Notes under the pieces: model-generated
Seen by the model: only the letters and a program-made list of their open reading frames with translations
Databases searched by the model: none
What the model was told of the DNA's origin: nothing
Shown here: one piece after another, positions 46,601 to 58,499 of the stretch
Layout: every line of letters begins with the position of its first letter
Numbering within the stretch: position 1 is the first letter of the stretch
Source of the DNA: Erodium maritimum
Lineage: Eukaryota; Streptophyta; Magnoliopsida; Geraniales; Geraniaceae
Assembly: GCA_963921825.1 (NCBI GenBank)
Contig: OY997588.1
Coordinates: 9,996,001-10,060,000, forward strand
Length of the DNA: 64,000 nucleotides
Direction of reading: 5' to 3'
Made by a program: the position numbers and the translations under genes

Positions 46601-49600
46601 CAAACCCAAACCCTATCACTGCGATCCTACAGTTGTCGCTCTCCTTGTGCTTCCACCGATAAGGTTGTAGCCTCCGGCCATAGCTCTTGACGGTGGTGGC
46701 TTCTCCCCCCTCCTTCCCTCAACCCTCTTCTTTTCTTTCTTTAGTTCTGTTGCTTAGCTCCCTTCAGACTCGTCTTCGCGATCTGAACCTTCCTCTCTGT
46801 CTGACGGTTTGGGAGCAGGTACAACTTGTCTCTTTCGTGGTGGGGTTTGTTTCCTAGAGCTCGTCCGGTTTTTTCGAGCTCGCTAGTTCTGCTCGTGGGG
46901 TCCTCATCGATCTGCCAGCTTCGCCCTTTTTTGGCTTCGTGGGGTTCGTTCGCCGGAGGAATCGAGAGCTCCCGCCGCTGGTTGCTCAGAGACCTCGATT
47001 CTATTGGACATTTAATCGTTGGGTTCGATTTGCATGTTTGTTCGCCGGAGGATGGATCTGTTCATGGCCAGATCTGGCTTCTCGACATCCTATGTGGATG
47101 GTTGGCTGAAGCTAATCGTTGGAGGTCATGGTGGTTCGTTGTCCACGTTGCTCCTCCTCTACAAATCTTCTCCATGTATTTTTGTGGTGGGTTGCCAGAG
47201 TATGTCATCGAAAGTTCGTTTGACTGTAGGCTTGCAGGCTTGGTCTCCTTCTGTTTGTGGTGGGTTGTCGGAAGTTTGTCGGCCTCCCTCACAACCTCTA
47301 CCAGGTTGAGATCGAGGTTGGGTCGGTAGGCTTTTCGTTGGAGTTGGGAAGTTTTTTACCCCCGCTTTTGGATATTTATCGTGTCATCTCCAGCTCATCA
47401 CTTTGTGGCGGCTGTTCTATCATCGCTGCTTCAGTAAGGAGTGGTAGGTGTGGTGACATCATCCTCAAGGAGCTTGGTCAAGTTTTGGTGTTGGATGCTG
47501 GAATATCCGACTCTGCTCTCAAAGATGGTGTCTATAAAGCCGCTCTCGTTTCATCGGAGGTGATCAGTTTCAGTTTCGATCGTGGACACGTTTCTTCATT
47601 CTCCGGGGTGTTGATCGTTAAGGATCTGATCTAGTTGCTTCTGTTGGTTCGTTTGCTTGCCTGATGTTCAGTTCTAGATCTGGTCGTGGGACGCGTTTCT
47701 TCATCTACTCGGGTGTTGATCGTCGTGGGTCTGGTGGTTTGATGTGGTGTTGGTATTGGTTCTCCAACTCTTCTGCTTATAAGTTGTGTCCCCATATTAT
47801 ACCTTTATCGTTATCTGTTTGGTATGCACTTTCTTCCTTCCATTCTCGTGGTTATGGCTCACTGGTTTTAGGTGTTGTCCGCTGGTGAGTGGTTTGAACA
47901 TTATGTCTTTCAATTGTTTACCTTCAGTTTCGATTTTGGGTTTAATGTATTCGGGTGGGTTTTACCCTTTGATATGTCTCTGTCGTTTTTGGTGTTGGTC
48001 GTCGACTAATTAGTGACCGTCTTTTAGTCTTTGTGATGTTTGATGGTCTGATGAGACACGAGGTTCTTCTTTATTTTCCATTCGGTTGGATTATGTCAGT
48101 ATCGTCCTGAGCATAATGGTTGGAAATTTTGGGTTTTGACCTTGTTTATTCTTGTGTGCTTCATGGTAGGAAAATCAGGGTTTCAGACCTAGTTTACTGC
48201 TATGTGCTTAATGTTTATAAATTTTGGATTTTCAGACCTTTTTCAGTATTTTCCTCCATTGTTGGGATGGTGTTGAGGCTGAGATTACAGCGCAGTGCTC
48301 GGGTTTGTATTGTGATCCACCTTCATGTACTCTGGTTCTGGTATTTGGTTCGTGGCTAAGAGCTTTTCAGTCCACGTGGTATTTCTATTGGGCTGAAAAT
48401 AGTACGATCCATAGAGTTTTCGGGCTTTTCCCCTTCGAGTTTAGTGCCTTCCTTTTTCATTCTCTGAAAAGGTTGAGCTTTTATATACTACTTTACTGAT
48501 CTCAAAATTGAAAGAAAATACTTGGTTCCAGTAAAATATGATCGTCTCGTCAAAATCACATTAACTCTAACTATTGGTTCAGACTAGGGACATGTGAATG
48601 AATCTACTCCTTTGTTTCTAAGAGTTCTACTATTATGGAGCTGCTCCCCAATACCTTCGAAAGAGTAGTATACTCACGGTTTTACTAACATTACAACTTA
48701 ATGATTATAAAACGTATGCCAACTTATTTATTAACTTACTAGGACATTTGTAACATATCAATGTGAATTTGTCCTGTGGCACAAAAACCTATCGGAACAA
48801 GAAAATGTCAAATTGAAATTTCTGGCAGCGTGTCCAATCAAGTTGTGCACGGATTTTACATATTCAAGGAAAATTTCAGACTTTCAATAATGATCAATGA
48901 AGGCTATGAAAGATTCAAAAGGCATACATTGAAAGGGTTCAAGTTCTACCAATATGATACTTGTAAATATAACCGTTAAGATATGTTTTGGCTAGATCAA
49001 CACTCAATCTTTCCTCTCTTATTAAAACAAGAATCTTAAAACCTCTGCTATTGGTAGAACTTGACAATTATTGAAGATAACCAAATTTCTTACAGGGTTA
49101 CTATCTCAGCTCCTGTTTCTCTGTGCAATTTCTGTGGGGAAGTTATTGAAGATGTCTTTCTTGTGTTTATTTTCTACAAGAGGGTTTGGTTGTTTCGGTC
49201 ATCTGTTTTACTCTGATGGGGTTTATTTGATGTTTTGTTGGAGGTCTTTACTCCCTCATTTTTTCTTGGGACACTCTTTGTTTTTTATCAAGCTGTTGAT
49301 TACCTGTTCTCCTTTACATTTTAGGAGATTTGGCTCTCTAATTTGTTTGGGTGTTTAACAGTTTAGTTTTGCTGCAGTTATTTGGTTTTGTTAGATGTAT
49401 CAGTTGTAGTCTAAGAGGGTTACTACTCGGTTCAATTATAGTTTTGTGTGGGCAGAAGTCTTCTATTTTCTGTATTTGCGTGTTATTTCCTCCCTTTTCT
49501 CTTGACTTAGTTTGTTTCACGGTAAGAAAATCTAGGTTGTTAGATTTTTGGTCACCCATTGTTGGGTACTGTTTGAGGTGTTTTTGTTGGTATGCCTGTA

Positions 49601-49800
49601 TTTTATACTGCGAGCTTCATCCCGTGTCTTTATCATGGGATGAAATTACTCTATATTTCTTGCTTTTCATATTTATCATCTTGTGGTCCCATATGCATAG
49701 ATGTTCTTGGCCTTTCATTATGACCTCAACAATCTGTTATGTTGTGGATCATTTGCTACAATAAAAGACTTGAATCTCATTAAGCATTCGAGACTAGGTT
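46600..49800 (+). other. Long TG-rich, gene-like but unassigned region
   Basis: The plus strand starts with C/T-rich sequence (46600-46820) like a plant leader, then runs T/G-rich for about 3 kb. Open stretches (for example 46826-47329) have skewed Phe/Ser/Leu/Trp/Gly composition and no domain. A partial tandem duplication (GTGGACACGTTTCTTCATTC at about 47582 and a variant at about 47690) is present. The 3' end near 49760 reads CAATAAAAGACTTGAATCTC, like a polyadenylation region. It may be a retroposon untranslated region or a long non-coding RNA; function unknown. Confidence 0.35.
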
Positions 49801-50822
49801 CGATAGTTGGTGGCAACTCCACAAGCATTGGTAGTGGGGGAAGATGACCGTAGATCATTGCCTGACCAAGTCCATCAGACTTTGCAATGCGTTGATAGAT
49901 CCAATAGAGCTACCAAAGTATGGACAGACAGTCGAATCTACCAATGTTCTATTATTAATAGTAAAGTTGATGAGTTGTAAACTTGACAAGAGCACCATAG
50001 GATAAGATGAAAATATCATAAGAGCAACTACTTGCCTTTTACCTACAAACAGTTATAGCAGTTTTGTATCATGTGAGTTTCATTCGAATTTAATTTTGAG
50101 CAATACGAGAATAAACTTATTCTTCATTGAACCACCAGTAATCCATATACCACCCTCTCTCACTCTGTCATCATCATTAACTGATTTAATCTAAATAGTG
50201 ATTTATCCATAATAGGGTCGGTAGGTCTAATTCCAGTTGAATAGGTGGCAAAAAAAAAAGATAGACCCGATTCGTGGAAAAAAGTGGGCTGAAATTATTT
50301 TTATATTATTTAGGCTACATGGCGATTCTTTATAGGAGAATCGGGCTTTGACTCGAATAAACGGTCGACAAATCCACAGACTCAACTGAGTGTCGAATCG
50401 ACGAAATCGTAAGTCTTGGGCTTTTTTCCCAAAAAGGTGTCTAATCGACGCCCTTATTCAACGCGTAAGAACCTCCATTGTGGATAGTCAAAGTTATTTC
50501 AACTTCATACGTGTACCATGCGTTAGATTATTTAAGCTAATCGAATCAAATGGTGCATAAAAGAAAACTTAGTTGTAATCATCATGGTTTTAAGTTATAT
50601 ATGAAGCTTTTTACCGAATCCTCATTGCAATTTGCATAATCAAATTTAATGAATTAATGTTTAAAGGAAAAAAAACAAATGATAAGTAAAAAAGAAGCTC
50701 AGAGCACGAAAAAATGTCCTGTATACGGTAGAATACGTGAAATTCTTTAAAAATCAACATAATAAACAAAATATTTAATAATAAAGGGGAAAAAAAATGA
50801 CAAGCCACATGCTGGGTGCATT
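49801..50822. other. Spacer, 3' flank of the bHLH gene
   Basis: AT-rich DNA without recognisable genes or repeats. The final stretch probably contains the 3' untranslated region of the minus-strand bHLH gene. Confidence 0.45.
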
Positions 50823-51431
50823 TTACTCAGCCGAGGCCACCCTGGAGGCGCCGCTAAGAAGCTCCGTCAGCGCCGTCATGGCACGGACCTGCATCTCCAG
50901 AGCCGCTATATAGTCGCTCGCTTCGTCCAGAAGGTTCGGAAACGGAAGCTTCCGGCAGCCGGGAACGAGCCGTCCCAGGACTTTTACTTTCTTCTGAACC
51001 GCCGGCAACGGCCTCGCCTCCGCCCTCCGGTTCCTCAACAGCTTGGGGCCTCCGGCGGTGACCTTCGCCTTCTTGTGCTTGCTGAGCCTTCTGCTAAGCT
51101 GCCTCGTGAGGATCGCTCGGCTCCACCGGGTCCTCCCCCTAGCGGCCACGGCGAGAACTCGATCGGCGGCCTCTCGCACCAGGCGGCCGCCGGCAGCGGG
51201 AGGCTTGGCGGCGGGTGGCGAGTTGCGGCAGACGTGGCGGAGCGCCTCGACGAGCTTCGACGAGTAGATCTGCTGCGCCGCATCGGTTCTCCACCTGGCA
51301 CGGTTGATTAGGATCGCGCCGTCCGAGGCGGCACAGTCCTGGCTGCTGGAGCCAGCGCCGGCGTCGACTTTCCTCCGCTTTTTGCGTGAAGAGTCGAGCG
51401 ACGGATCCGGATTCGAAAACGAAAAATCCAT
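50823..51431 (-). CDS. Atypical bHLH transcription factor, bHLH149/AIF4-like
   Basis: Intron-free coding region of 202 residues. The N-terminus carries a KKRRK nuclear signal. The conserved RWRTDAAQQIYSSKLVEALRHV block follows, then VREAADRVLAVAARGRTRWSRAIL, a basic linker, and a C-terminal helix-loop-helix: KKVKVLGRLVPGCRKLPFPNLLDEASDYIAALEMQVRAM, listed here in two contiguous parts (KKVKVLGRLVPGCRKL and LLDEASDYIAALEMQ). The region before helix 1 lacks the His-Glu-Arg pattern needed for E-box contact, so the protein should act by dimerising with other bHLH factors. The AIF/IBH1-like group restrains growth in brassinosteroid signalling. It is very GC-rich compared with its surroundings, as is common in this family. 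Paralogue number is inferred from sequence and from its place near SOQ1. Confidence 0.9.
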   Translation of the reverse strand: MDFSFSNPDPSLDSSRKKRRKVDAGAGSSSQDCAASDGAILINRARWRTDAAQQIYSSKLVEALRHVCRNSPPAAKPPAAGGRLVREAADRVLAVAARGRTRWSRAILTRQLSRRLSKHKKAKVTAGGPKLLRNRRAEARPLPAVQKKVKVLGRLVPGCRKLPFPNLLDEASDYIAALEMQVRAMTALTELLSGASRVASAE

Positions 51432-52559
51432 GGACTGAGGAGATTCAGAGGATTCAATTCAATCAGGTGGTTAAGCGAATTCGTTATGCCCTGAACAATC
51501 AATCACGTAACTGAAGCGAGAGATCTGATGAACAAATTCAAGTAATGGAGGAAAGAGGTAAAGGATGTGTACCTCAATTGATATGGAGTCGAGGCGAGAG
51601 CGAATTTGGGGAAGAATAGGGATCTGAGAAGAGAGTAGAGAGGAATTTGGTGTTTGGCAGAGGAGAAAATGAGGGAATGTGGGGGAGAAATGAAAGGAAA
51701 GATGGGGTTTAAAGGGAGATGACGCGTCGTTTTCTTATTCACGTTTATTTCTCAGAATTTACAATTACGATTACAAAAGGCAAAAATATCCTTAATCATA
51801 TAAAACATGACAAATTATAAATGGCCACGTGTCATCCCTGTCATCGATCCAATAACTAGCATGTCTTTCTATTTTTGAATGTCGTTCTCACATAATTCGT
51901 TTCTAAATTTGTACATTAATTTGGAATGAAACGATATATTTCACGTGACATAATCTAAACTTTCTCAACAAGACGTGAAAAAATAAGTAGACTCGAAGGA
52001 TAATTAAGTCAATGAAGACGGCTAAACAATCTTAATTACTTAAACCTCAATTTACCATGGGGAAAGTGTCTTATGATGTAATCATCTACAATAAAAGTCA
52101 CATTTTGCATATGATACGTTTCATTCAAATTTACCACACCAAGCGTATTCGTTTGGAGACACTACTTCTTTACCTTATGTTAGTATCGACATGATATAAA
52201 ACTTGTAATCAACACGGTACATGAGCTTCAAATTTTAGGTAATTATATTTTGCTAAGACTCGATAAACTTCATTCATGGAGGCAACCAATTATGATAGCA
52301 TATGGGGTAATCCCCCAAGGCCGATATTACAATTCGAGACCCCACCAGTGATAAGCGTATAGACGTTCCATAAGCTAGGTAATAGAAAATTATTAGGCGA
52401 GATGGGATACATTAGAGAAACACAATTATCGGGTACGGTTAAGTAGACGTAAGAAGTGAAGGATCGATTAAACTTTAGTTGTTCGTAGCAAAAAGAAACA
52501 ATTGATCCAAAATCAAATATATTGTATTTAAATAAATGATAAAATTGTAAGATTACTTA
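51432..52559. other. bHLH promoter side and spacer
   Basis: 51432-51760 should contain the leader and promoter of the bHLH gene; AATTGAGGTACAC on the minus strand near 51570 could be a leader-intron donor. Beyond this is AT-rich spacer without recognisable features. Confidence 0.35.
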
Positions 52560-53440
52560 CTTGATCTGTAGAGAAAATCCGATTTTAGCTTCGATATAAG
52601 TGTATTTACACCGTGTGACGTTCTAAGGCTTTCACCCACTTGAGACGACTATGGAGATGAAGAACGATTCTTCATTTTGTTTTGGGGAAAGAAGAGAAAA
52701 TGAGCCTAGAGAGAATAAGATGAATCATCATTATGTTAACTCTAACCTCTAACTTTATAGGTTGATAACTATTGGTTTCAAGGCTCAATTGGGATTTCAA
52801 CCCAATAGGGCCTATGGCATAACTCAATGATCTCCCACTTAACTTAGATCCAATCAGTCAAGAACTCTAATATTTATCATATTTCCGTGTCAGTTGAAAG
52901 TATAACAAATATGCTATCTAGTTCATTTCAATAAATTATCTCATAATAATTAATTGATCTTAAACATTAAACGTCACTCGTAAGTGTGTGACCACATATG
53001 TTCAAAGCAAAACTAGTAGTAATTAATATCATTAACTATCAATCGAGATTGACATTTAACAACACTTCTCGACGATCGGATAACGTGAATACCAATATGC
53101 AATTAAGACGAACTTGGTTAAGGATAATGAAATGTTTTACTTCCATCATTGCAACTCCGGATTATCCTAGGGTATGGATTGACTGTCAAACCCTAATAGA
53201 TAACTACTATGTTTCATGTTCATCGTTACTGGTTGTTGAATAAGTTTAAGAAACTCTTTTCTTAAATCATTCTTCTGCCTTGGCCAACGATCCTTTTCTA
53301 CCATAAGATTCATAACAACATAGAGTTCAAACTCATTATCTTGAGTTGATGGATTCCCTCTTGACTCAACACTGATTATATAAGTACTTAATTATACACA
53401 ATGATCATTCAACTAGCATTTTTACACACTAGGTGTCTGA
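52560..53440 (-). mobile_element. Retroelement-like fossil, probably copia-derived
   Basis: On the minus strand, TTAAGTGGGAGAT (near 52835) looks like the purine tract that precedes copia 3' LTRs. The words on both sides recall non-coding parts of plant copia-type or large non-autonomous LTR elements. No coding domain, no complete LTR pair and no target duplication were found. Broken and old; borders are approximate. Confidence 0.3.
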
Positions 53441-53639
53441 TATCAAAGTACAACAAGAATTCTATTAATTATTATGGTGATTTCACGTCAAAGGATAAAA
53501 CAATATATTTTTGTTCCTTAAAAGAATTTCATATTTACAGTATAAGAAAAATCAACCATTTGGAATTCTATATAATATATATAGAATTGAAACTTGCACG
53601 GTCAATTAAAATTATTCTATGTGATTATCATTTTGTTTT

Positions 53640-55320
53640 GGGTAATTTTCACCTCAATGCCCTAACTATCATTTTTTTTCCACCTCAATACCCTAACTAT
53701 TTTCCGTGGCACCTCAATACCCTACAATGGCATTTTCCGTCACTTTAGTACCCGCCGTCAACTTTCCATCCATTTTGGATGGAAAATGCTTGAAAAGTCC
53801 AAAATACCCCTCACTAACAGTCAAATTTTCAAACTAATGCCATTGATTTTCAAAAATCATATTTATTTATTTATTTTATAAAAATCTGTTTTTAATTTTA
53901 AAAAACTAGATTTTATTTTTCAAAATTCAATTTTTTATTAAAATTCATTTTTATTTTTAAAAATCATATTTTATTGTTGAAAAATAAGTTTTTATTTTAA
54001 AAATCAGTTTTATTTAAAAAAATCAATTTTTACTTTTAGAAATCAGTTTTTATTTTTTAAAAATATTTTTTTATTTAAAAAAAATCAATTTTTACTACAA
54101 CAATTCATTTTTATTTTTAAAAATCATATTTTATTGTTAAAAAATCAGTTTTTATTTTAAAAAACAGTTTTTATTTAAAAAATAATATAAAAATCAGATA
54201 TATATCATATTTTTTCTATTTTTTAATTCACTTCTTTTTGTAATTACTGTTTTTAACCTTTTTTTTGTTTAATTCATATCTTATTAAATTCTTTTTTTTC
54301 AATTTATTACCCTTCTTCAACCTCAGAACACATCCTATTTTTTTTTCAATTCACTATCCTTCTTCAAGACCACAAATCCTTAATCACTACCATTAGCTGG
54401 AATAGATTCTCAATCACGACCACATATCCTTCATTTCATATTAATATTCGAACGAATCAAAACTCAGATCTACACAACATTATCTGTACAACCCAATCTA
54501 TCCTAACAAATTTTCTTATTTTCTAATAAATCATAATCTGAAAATTACATATGAAAATACAAAAAAAAATATGAGTTCACAATATGTTGCGAGAGAAGAA
54601 CATGACTAAGGTTTTAAGTTGAGAAGAAGAAGAATAAGAACTTGTTGAAGAAGGGAGTAGTGAAATTAAAAAAATATATATAGATCTGGAACCATGACCA
54701 AGCCTTCGTAGCACTTCTGAAGGAGCAACGGAGTTCGCGGAGGGAGCAGCGGAGCTTGACGGCCTTGGGCAGAGAGGTCTCGGTGTGCTCCGGCCTCCGG
54801 CGAATCCACCACAACCTCCGCCTCGAGCTCGCTTCGCCGTCGCACCTCAGCCTCGAGCTCGCTTCGCCATTGCCCCTTCATCTCGCAACCCCATGACCAG
54901 ATCTGGTATTTTTTTTTTTTTGTGAAATCCGCGTCTATGACATCTCCATCAAGTTCCTTTGTTGATGAATATGAATGAGAGATCCAAAAATTAGAAATCA
55001 GTATATTTGTAGAGTTCTAAATATCAAGGATAGAGTGAGAGACTGAGAGAGGGAGGAAGAAGAGCACGAGGAGTTGTGGTTTCAGAGAAGAAACTGAGAA
55101 AAAAGAAAAGTAAAAAAAGGAATTAGGGTTTTAAGGGATAGGGGTAATAGGGTCATTTTTTGAAATTTTTGGGATTTTGCATCCAAAATGGATGGAAAGT
55201 TGACGGTAGGTATCAAAGTGACGGAAAATGTCATTCTAGGGTATTGAGGTGCCACGAAAAATAGTTAAGGTATTGAGGTGGAAAAAAACGATAGTTAGAG
55301 TATTGAGGTGAAAATTACCC
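53640..55320. mobile_element. Mutator-type element with long inverted ends
   Basis: 1,681 bp bounded by a perfect 9-bp target duplication ttttgtttt (53631-53639 and 55321-55329). The ends are GGGTAATTTTCACCTCAAT and, inverted, the same start with few differences. The inverted arms extend about 180 bp (shared CCAAAATGGATGGAAA and GACGGAAAATG words). The inside is a run of diverged TTTTTATTTTAAAAATCA-type tandem units (53860-54190) followed by a GC-rich, coding-looking block (about 54690-54900). No transposase is present, so it is non-autonomous, possibly a Pack-MULE. Confidence 0.85.
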
Positions 55321-55329
55321 TTTTGTTTT

Positions 55330-56915
55330 TATTCATTGTTCTAGTTAATATTGTGAGTTCCGATCTATAGTGATCAAGTCGATATCGACTTTCTTCTCAA
55401 CACTGAAATGGGAAGGTTTTTTATTATCAATTTTAATTGATGCGTGATTTAAAAGAGTGATGAATTCAAATGTTTTTGATACATTTGTCTTGAAGGATGG
55501 TAAATTTAAAAAGACTTACAAAATACGAATTGTTGTTGCAATAATAGTAAAAATTAACCATAGGCTTAGATTAGTAGGGAGTTAGAGTAAACAATTAGAG
55601 GTGGAATTAGAAGACATGAGTGAGAATGGGATGCATGTGTGCAGATAGGCCATGATATAAGGAGGAAGGAAACATGGCAAGAACACCTGTCTCCTTATCT
55701 TGTCTTGCAAGGCCGGCTTGGTCTTATAATATTCATGTACTAATCTCTTAATTGTGTTTAGTCTGTAATTAATTAACAAGGGTTTGAGTGATGTGGGGAG
55801 AGATGATTGGGTGGTGGGGTTTGATATAGAGAGCAATGATTAGCAATAGTGGGTGTGTTGAGAAAGTGCATGTGCCTGTCTTGATGGCACTTTCTATACA
55901 CTGATTCATTTCTTTGGCTTTATCAAATGCTTTGGAGTCAACACAACACCCTTTTTTGCTTTATGGGGTGTGGACAGGTTTCATCCACATTGCCCCAAAT
56001 CTATGCATCTCACCCACCTTCATTCTCACTTGATTTCAGGAGGTCAATTTTCATCTCAAATCCACTAATTCAAGAGATTAAAAAAAACGTGTGTAAATCT
56101 TAAATCCATGACATAATGATCATTATTGATTGTTTTTGTATTAACTAAGAAGACTCAGTCTCCTCCGACAAGTTATTACTAGCTTCACTATGCTTAGTAG
56201 AAAATGTTAATGATTGCATATGACTTTATAATAGTCCTCATTTTGTTAATACATGTCCAGTCTTTTGTTTTTTTTATCCAAGTTGAGAAATGTAAGTTCA
56301 TCCACGAGGGAGTCAAATCAATGTCATTTTTCAGTTCAGAATCTATCTACAGTTGCTTCAGAAACTTCAATCTTGACCACTTTATTTGAACAAAACTGAA
56401 CTTGTACATTATTTTGATGGAAGATCATATATTAATCATGCTTATTGATCCGAAATATCACCCATCCTTTATTTAGTTTTAGCCCATACTTATATATATA
56501 TTGTTTTCATTTCGTGTCTGTGAAACGATTGCAGACATTTAGAAGCAAGTAAGCCAGCAGTCCCATTTATCACCAATGACATGCCAGGAAGGTTGCTTCC
56601 TTGAGCCAGACAAGCTTCAATGTCAAAGCCAGTGATCATTTTAAATATTTATAAAAAGAACGATTCTGTGCACATCCATTGTCCAAGTTCAGCTTATCAA
56701 CCAATAATAAATATATCCTCATTTCATATTGTTTTATGACAGGAATTTTCTTTCCCTGAGGCACCAATTTAGTTTCTTAATCTTTGGCAACTAACTGAGA
56801 TTTACTGCTAATCTGGTTTATGGTTGCTTCTCTCATACATATTTCCTGTTTAGGATGAAATATATGGTATTAAAATCAGACACCACAACTGGAAAATCAA
56901 TTTTATTAGTTGAGT
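55330..56915. other. Spacer
   Basis: No gene could be supported. A minus-strand open frame of 84 codons at 55582-55836 lacks any recognised signature. The remainder is AT-rich. Confidence 0.4.
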
Positions 56916-57267
56916 CAGTGTTTTAAAAATCCCGACTGGTCGTCGTCTAAGCCCCATTTTGTGCTTAGGCAACCCGACTAGGCAGCTAGGCGCCTAAACC
57001 AATTTTGCATATTATAGTGACTAAATTAAATAATTATATGGTTGTACAGAGTTGTTCGGTGTTGATGATATTAGGGGTTGTGCTTCTAAGTTGTTTGGTG
57101 TTATTTTTTAGGTATTTTAAATATTTGTTACCATTTTTAATATAATGAAGTTCTTTTTTTGTTTCTATATATAGTAATATATCTAATAAAAATAGAAAAA
57201 TATAAATACGATTAGTCTCCGAAGACTATAGCCGCCCGACTAGCACCTAACGACTTTTAGAACCGTG
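56916..57267. mobile_element. hAT-type MITE
   Basis: About 352 bp with ends CAGTGTTTTAAAAATC and, inverted, CACGGTTCTAAAAGTCG. GACTGGTCG and CGACTAG-type words lie inside each end. The flanks share gttgagt (56909-56915, and 57268-57274), consistent with a worn 8-bp hAT target duplication. It has no coding content. It is of the common plant GGTTCTAAAA class. Confidence 0.6.
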
Positions 57268-58499
57268 GTTGAGTGTGACTACGGCCTTATATCTTCTCTA
57301 TTTATCCGATGTGGGTTTATTAATATGCATACAAATAACTAAATATAATCCCCAACATGTGGTCTTTGAATACTTTACCAATGATTAGACTGGATAAGCA
57401 AACAAATCTGTGTTTCATTTTCATCTGCAGCACATGTAAGTTTCTAGAGCAGTTGGATCGTTGACTCCTAATTTGTTTTATAAAATGTAACACAAGTCCT
57501 TCCAATTTTAATGGATCTGCAGCTCATTTTCTATTAAACAAACACTACTAATCGAGCTATCAAAACACGATTAGATTAAAAAATGCTTCAAGATTCTCAT
57601 CTGGAGTCACAAGAAAGCTTAATACTAATACCTGGTTAAATCACGAGCCTGGTTAAGGCGACACGTGTATGAACTGCAAAGACCGAGCCTGGGAATGGAA
57701 CAGGTCAGTGCATATAAATCCAGATAACATGTACAGTTCTTTGCAAAAAAATAATCAGAGATACAACACATCTCCAGCTGTAATTTGCAGAGTTTTATAA
57801 TGCAACTTACAGCTTAAATTACTTGAATATGTGAGCTGATCCTGCATTATTTAGTAAGCCAAATAAAGCACAGTTCCAAGATTCAATTGATCTGATAAAT
57901 TATTGTGCTGCTAGGCATGTAGGGTGCTAATCAATCATGAACATTGCATTAGTACCAAATGATCTACAACAAACATCATCATTGAACAATAAAAGGCAAG
58001 CCATGACACTGGTCTAAGTACCTTCCTGAGCAATCCATCCCTTGCTTATCCCCAAAATAATAATTGGATGATATCCAAATCTAAATTCTAAATTGTATTT
58101 AACAATGGAGGGATCCGGTGTAAAGCACCACAAGTGGTTAACTTTAATCATCAGAAGTCAAGCAGCCATCATTATCAAACTGCACTAAATCTGTACTATT
58201 GGAACAACACATCCTGGATAATAATTGAGCGTTTCTTGTTTCCATGAACAGAGACATTGGTTTATTCATAAGGGCTGTGTGTTAGTGTAACTGTAGAGAG
58301 AGATTACAAATGTTGCTACAGTCACAGAGAACAAGAATGATATGTTGTTCTTGTCCAGCGGTGTCAGTTGCTTTTAAGCTTCACACATTATATTGTTAAA
58401 GAAAATGAAACATATACAATTTTATAATGCATAGTAGTTTCCTTTTTCCTCATAAAATTGTGGAGAAATCTTACAAATTTTATGAACATGCCGCTTCTT
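57268..58499. other. Spacer, 3' flank of SOQ1
   Basis: No gene or repeat recognised. The part nearest 58499 should hold the SOQ1 3' untranslated region. Confidence 0.45.

Noticed and set aside
46826-47329. 167-codon plus-strand frame in the TG-rich region
   Set aside because: Skewed Trp/Ser/Leu composition, overlapping open frames on both strands and no domain; explained by base bias.
55582-55836. 84-codon minus-strand frame, considered as a small peptide gene
   Set aside because: It lacks the motifs of known plant peptide families and has no convincing signal peptide.
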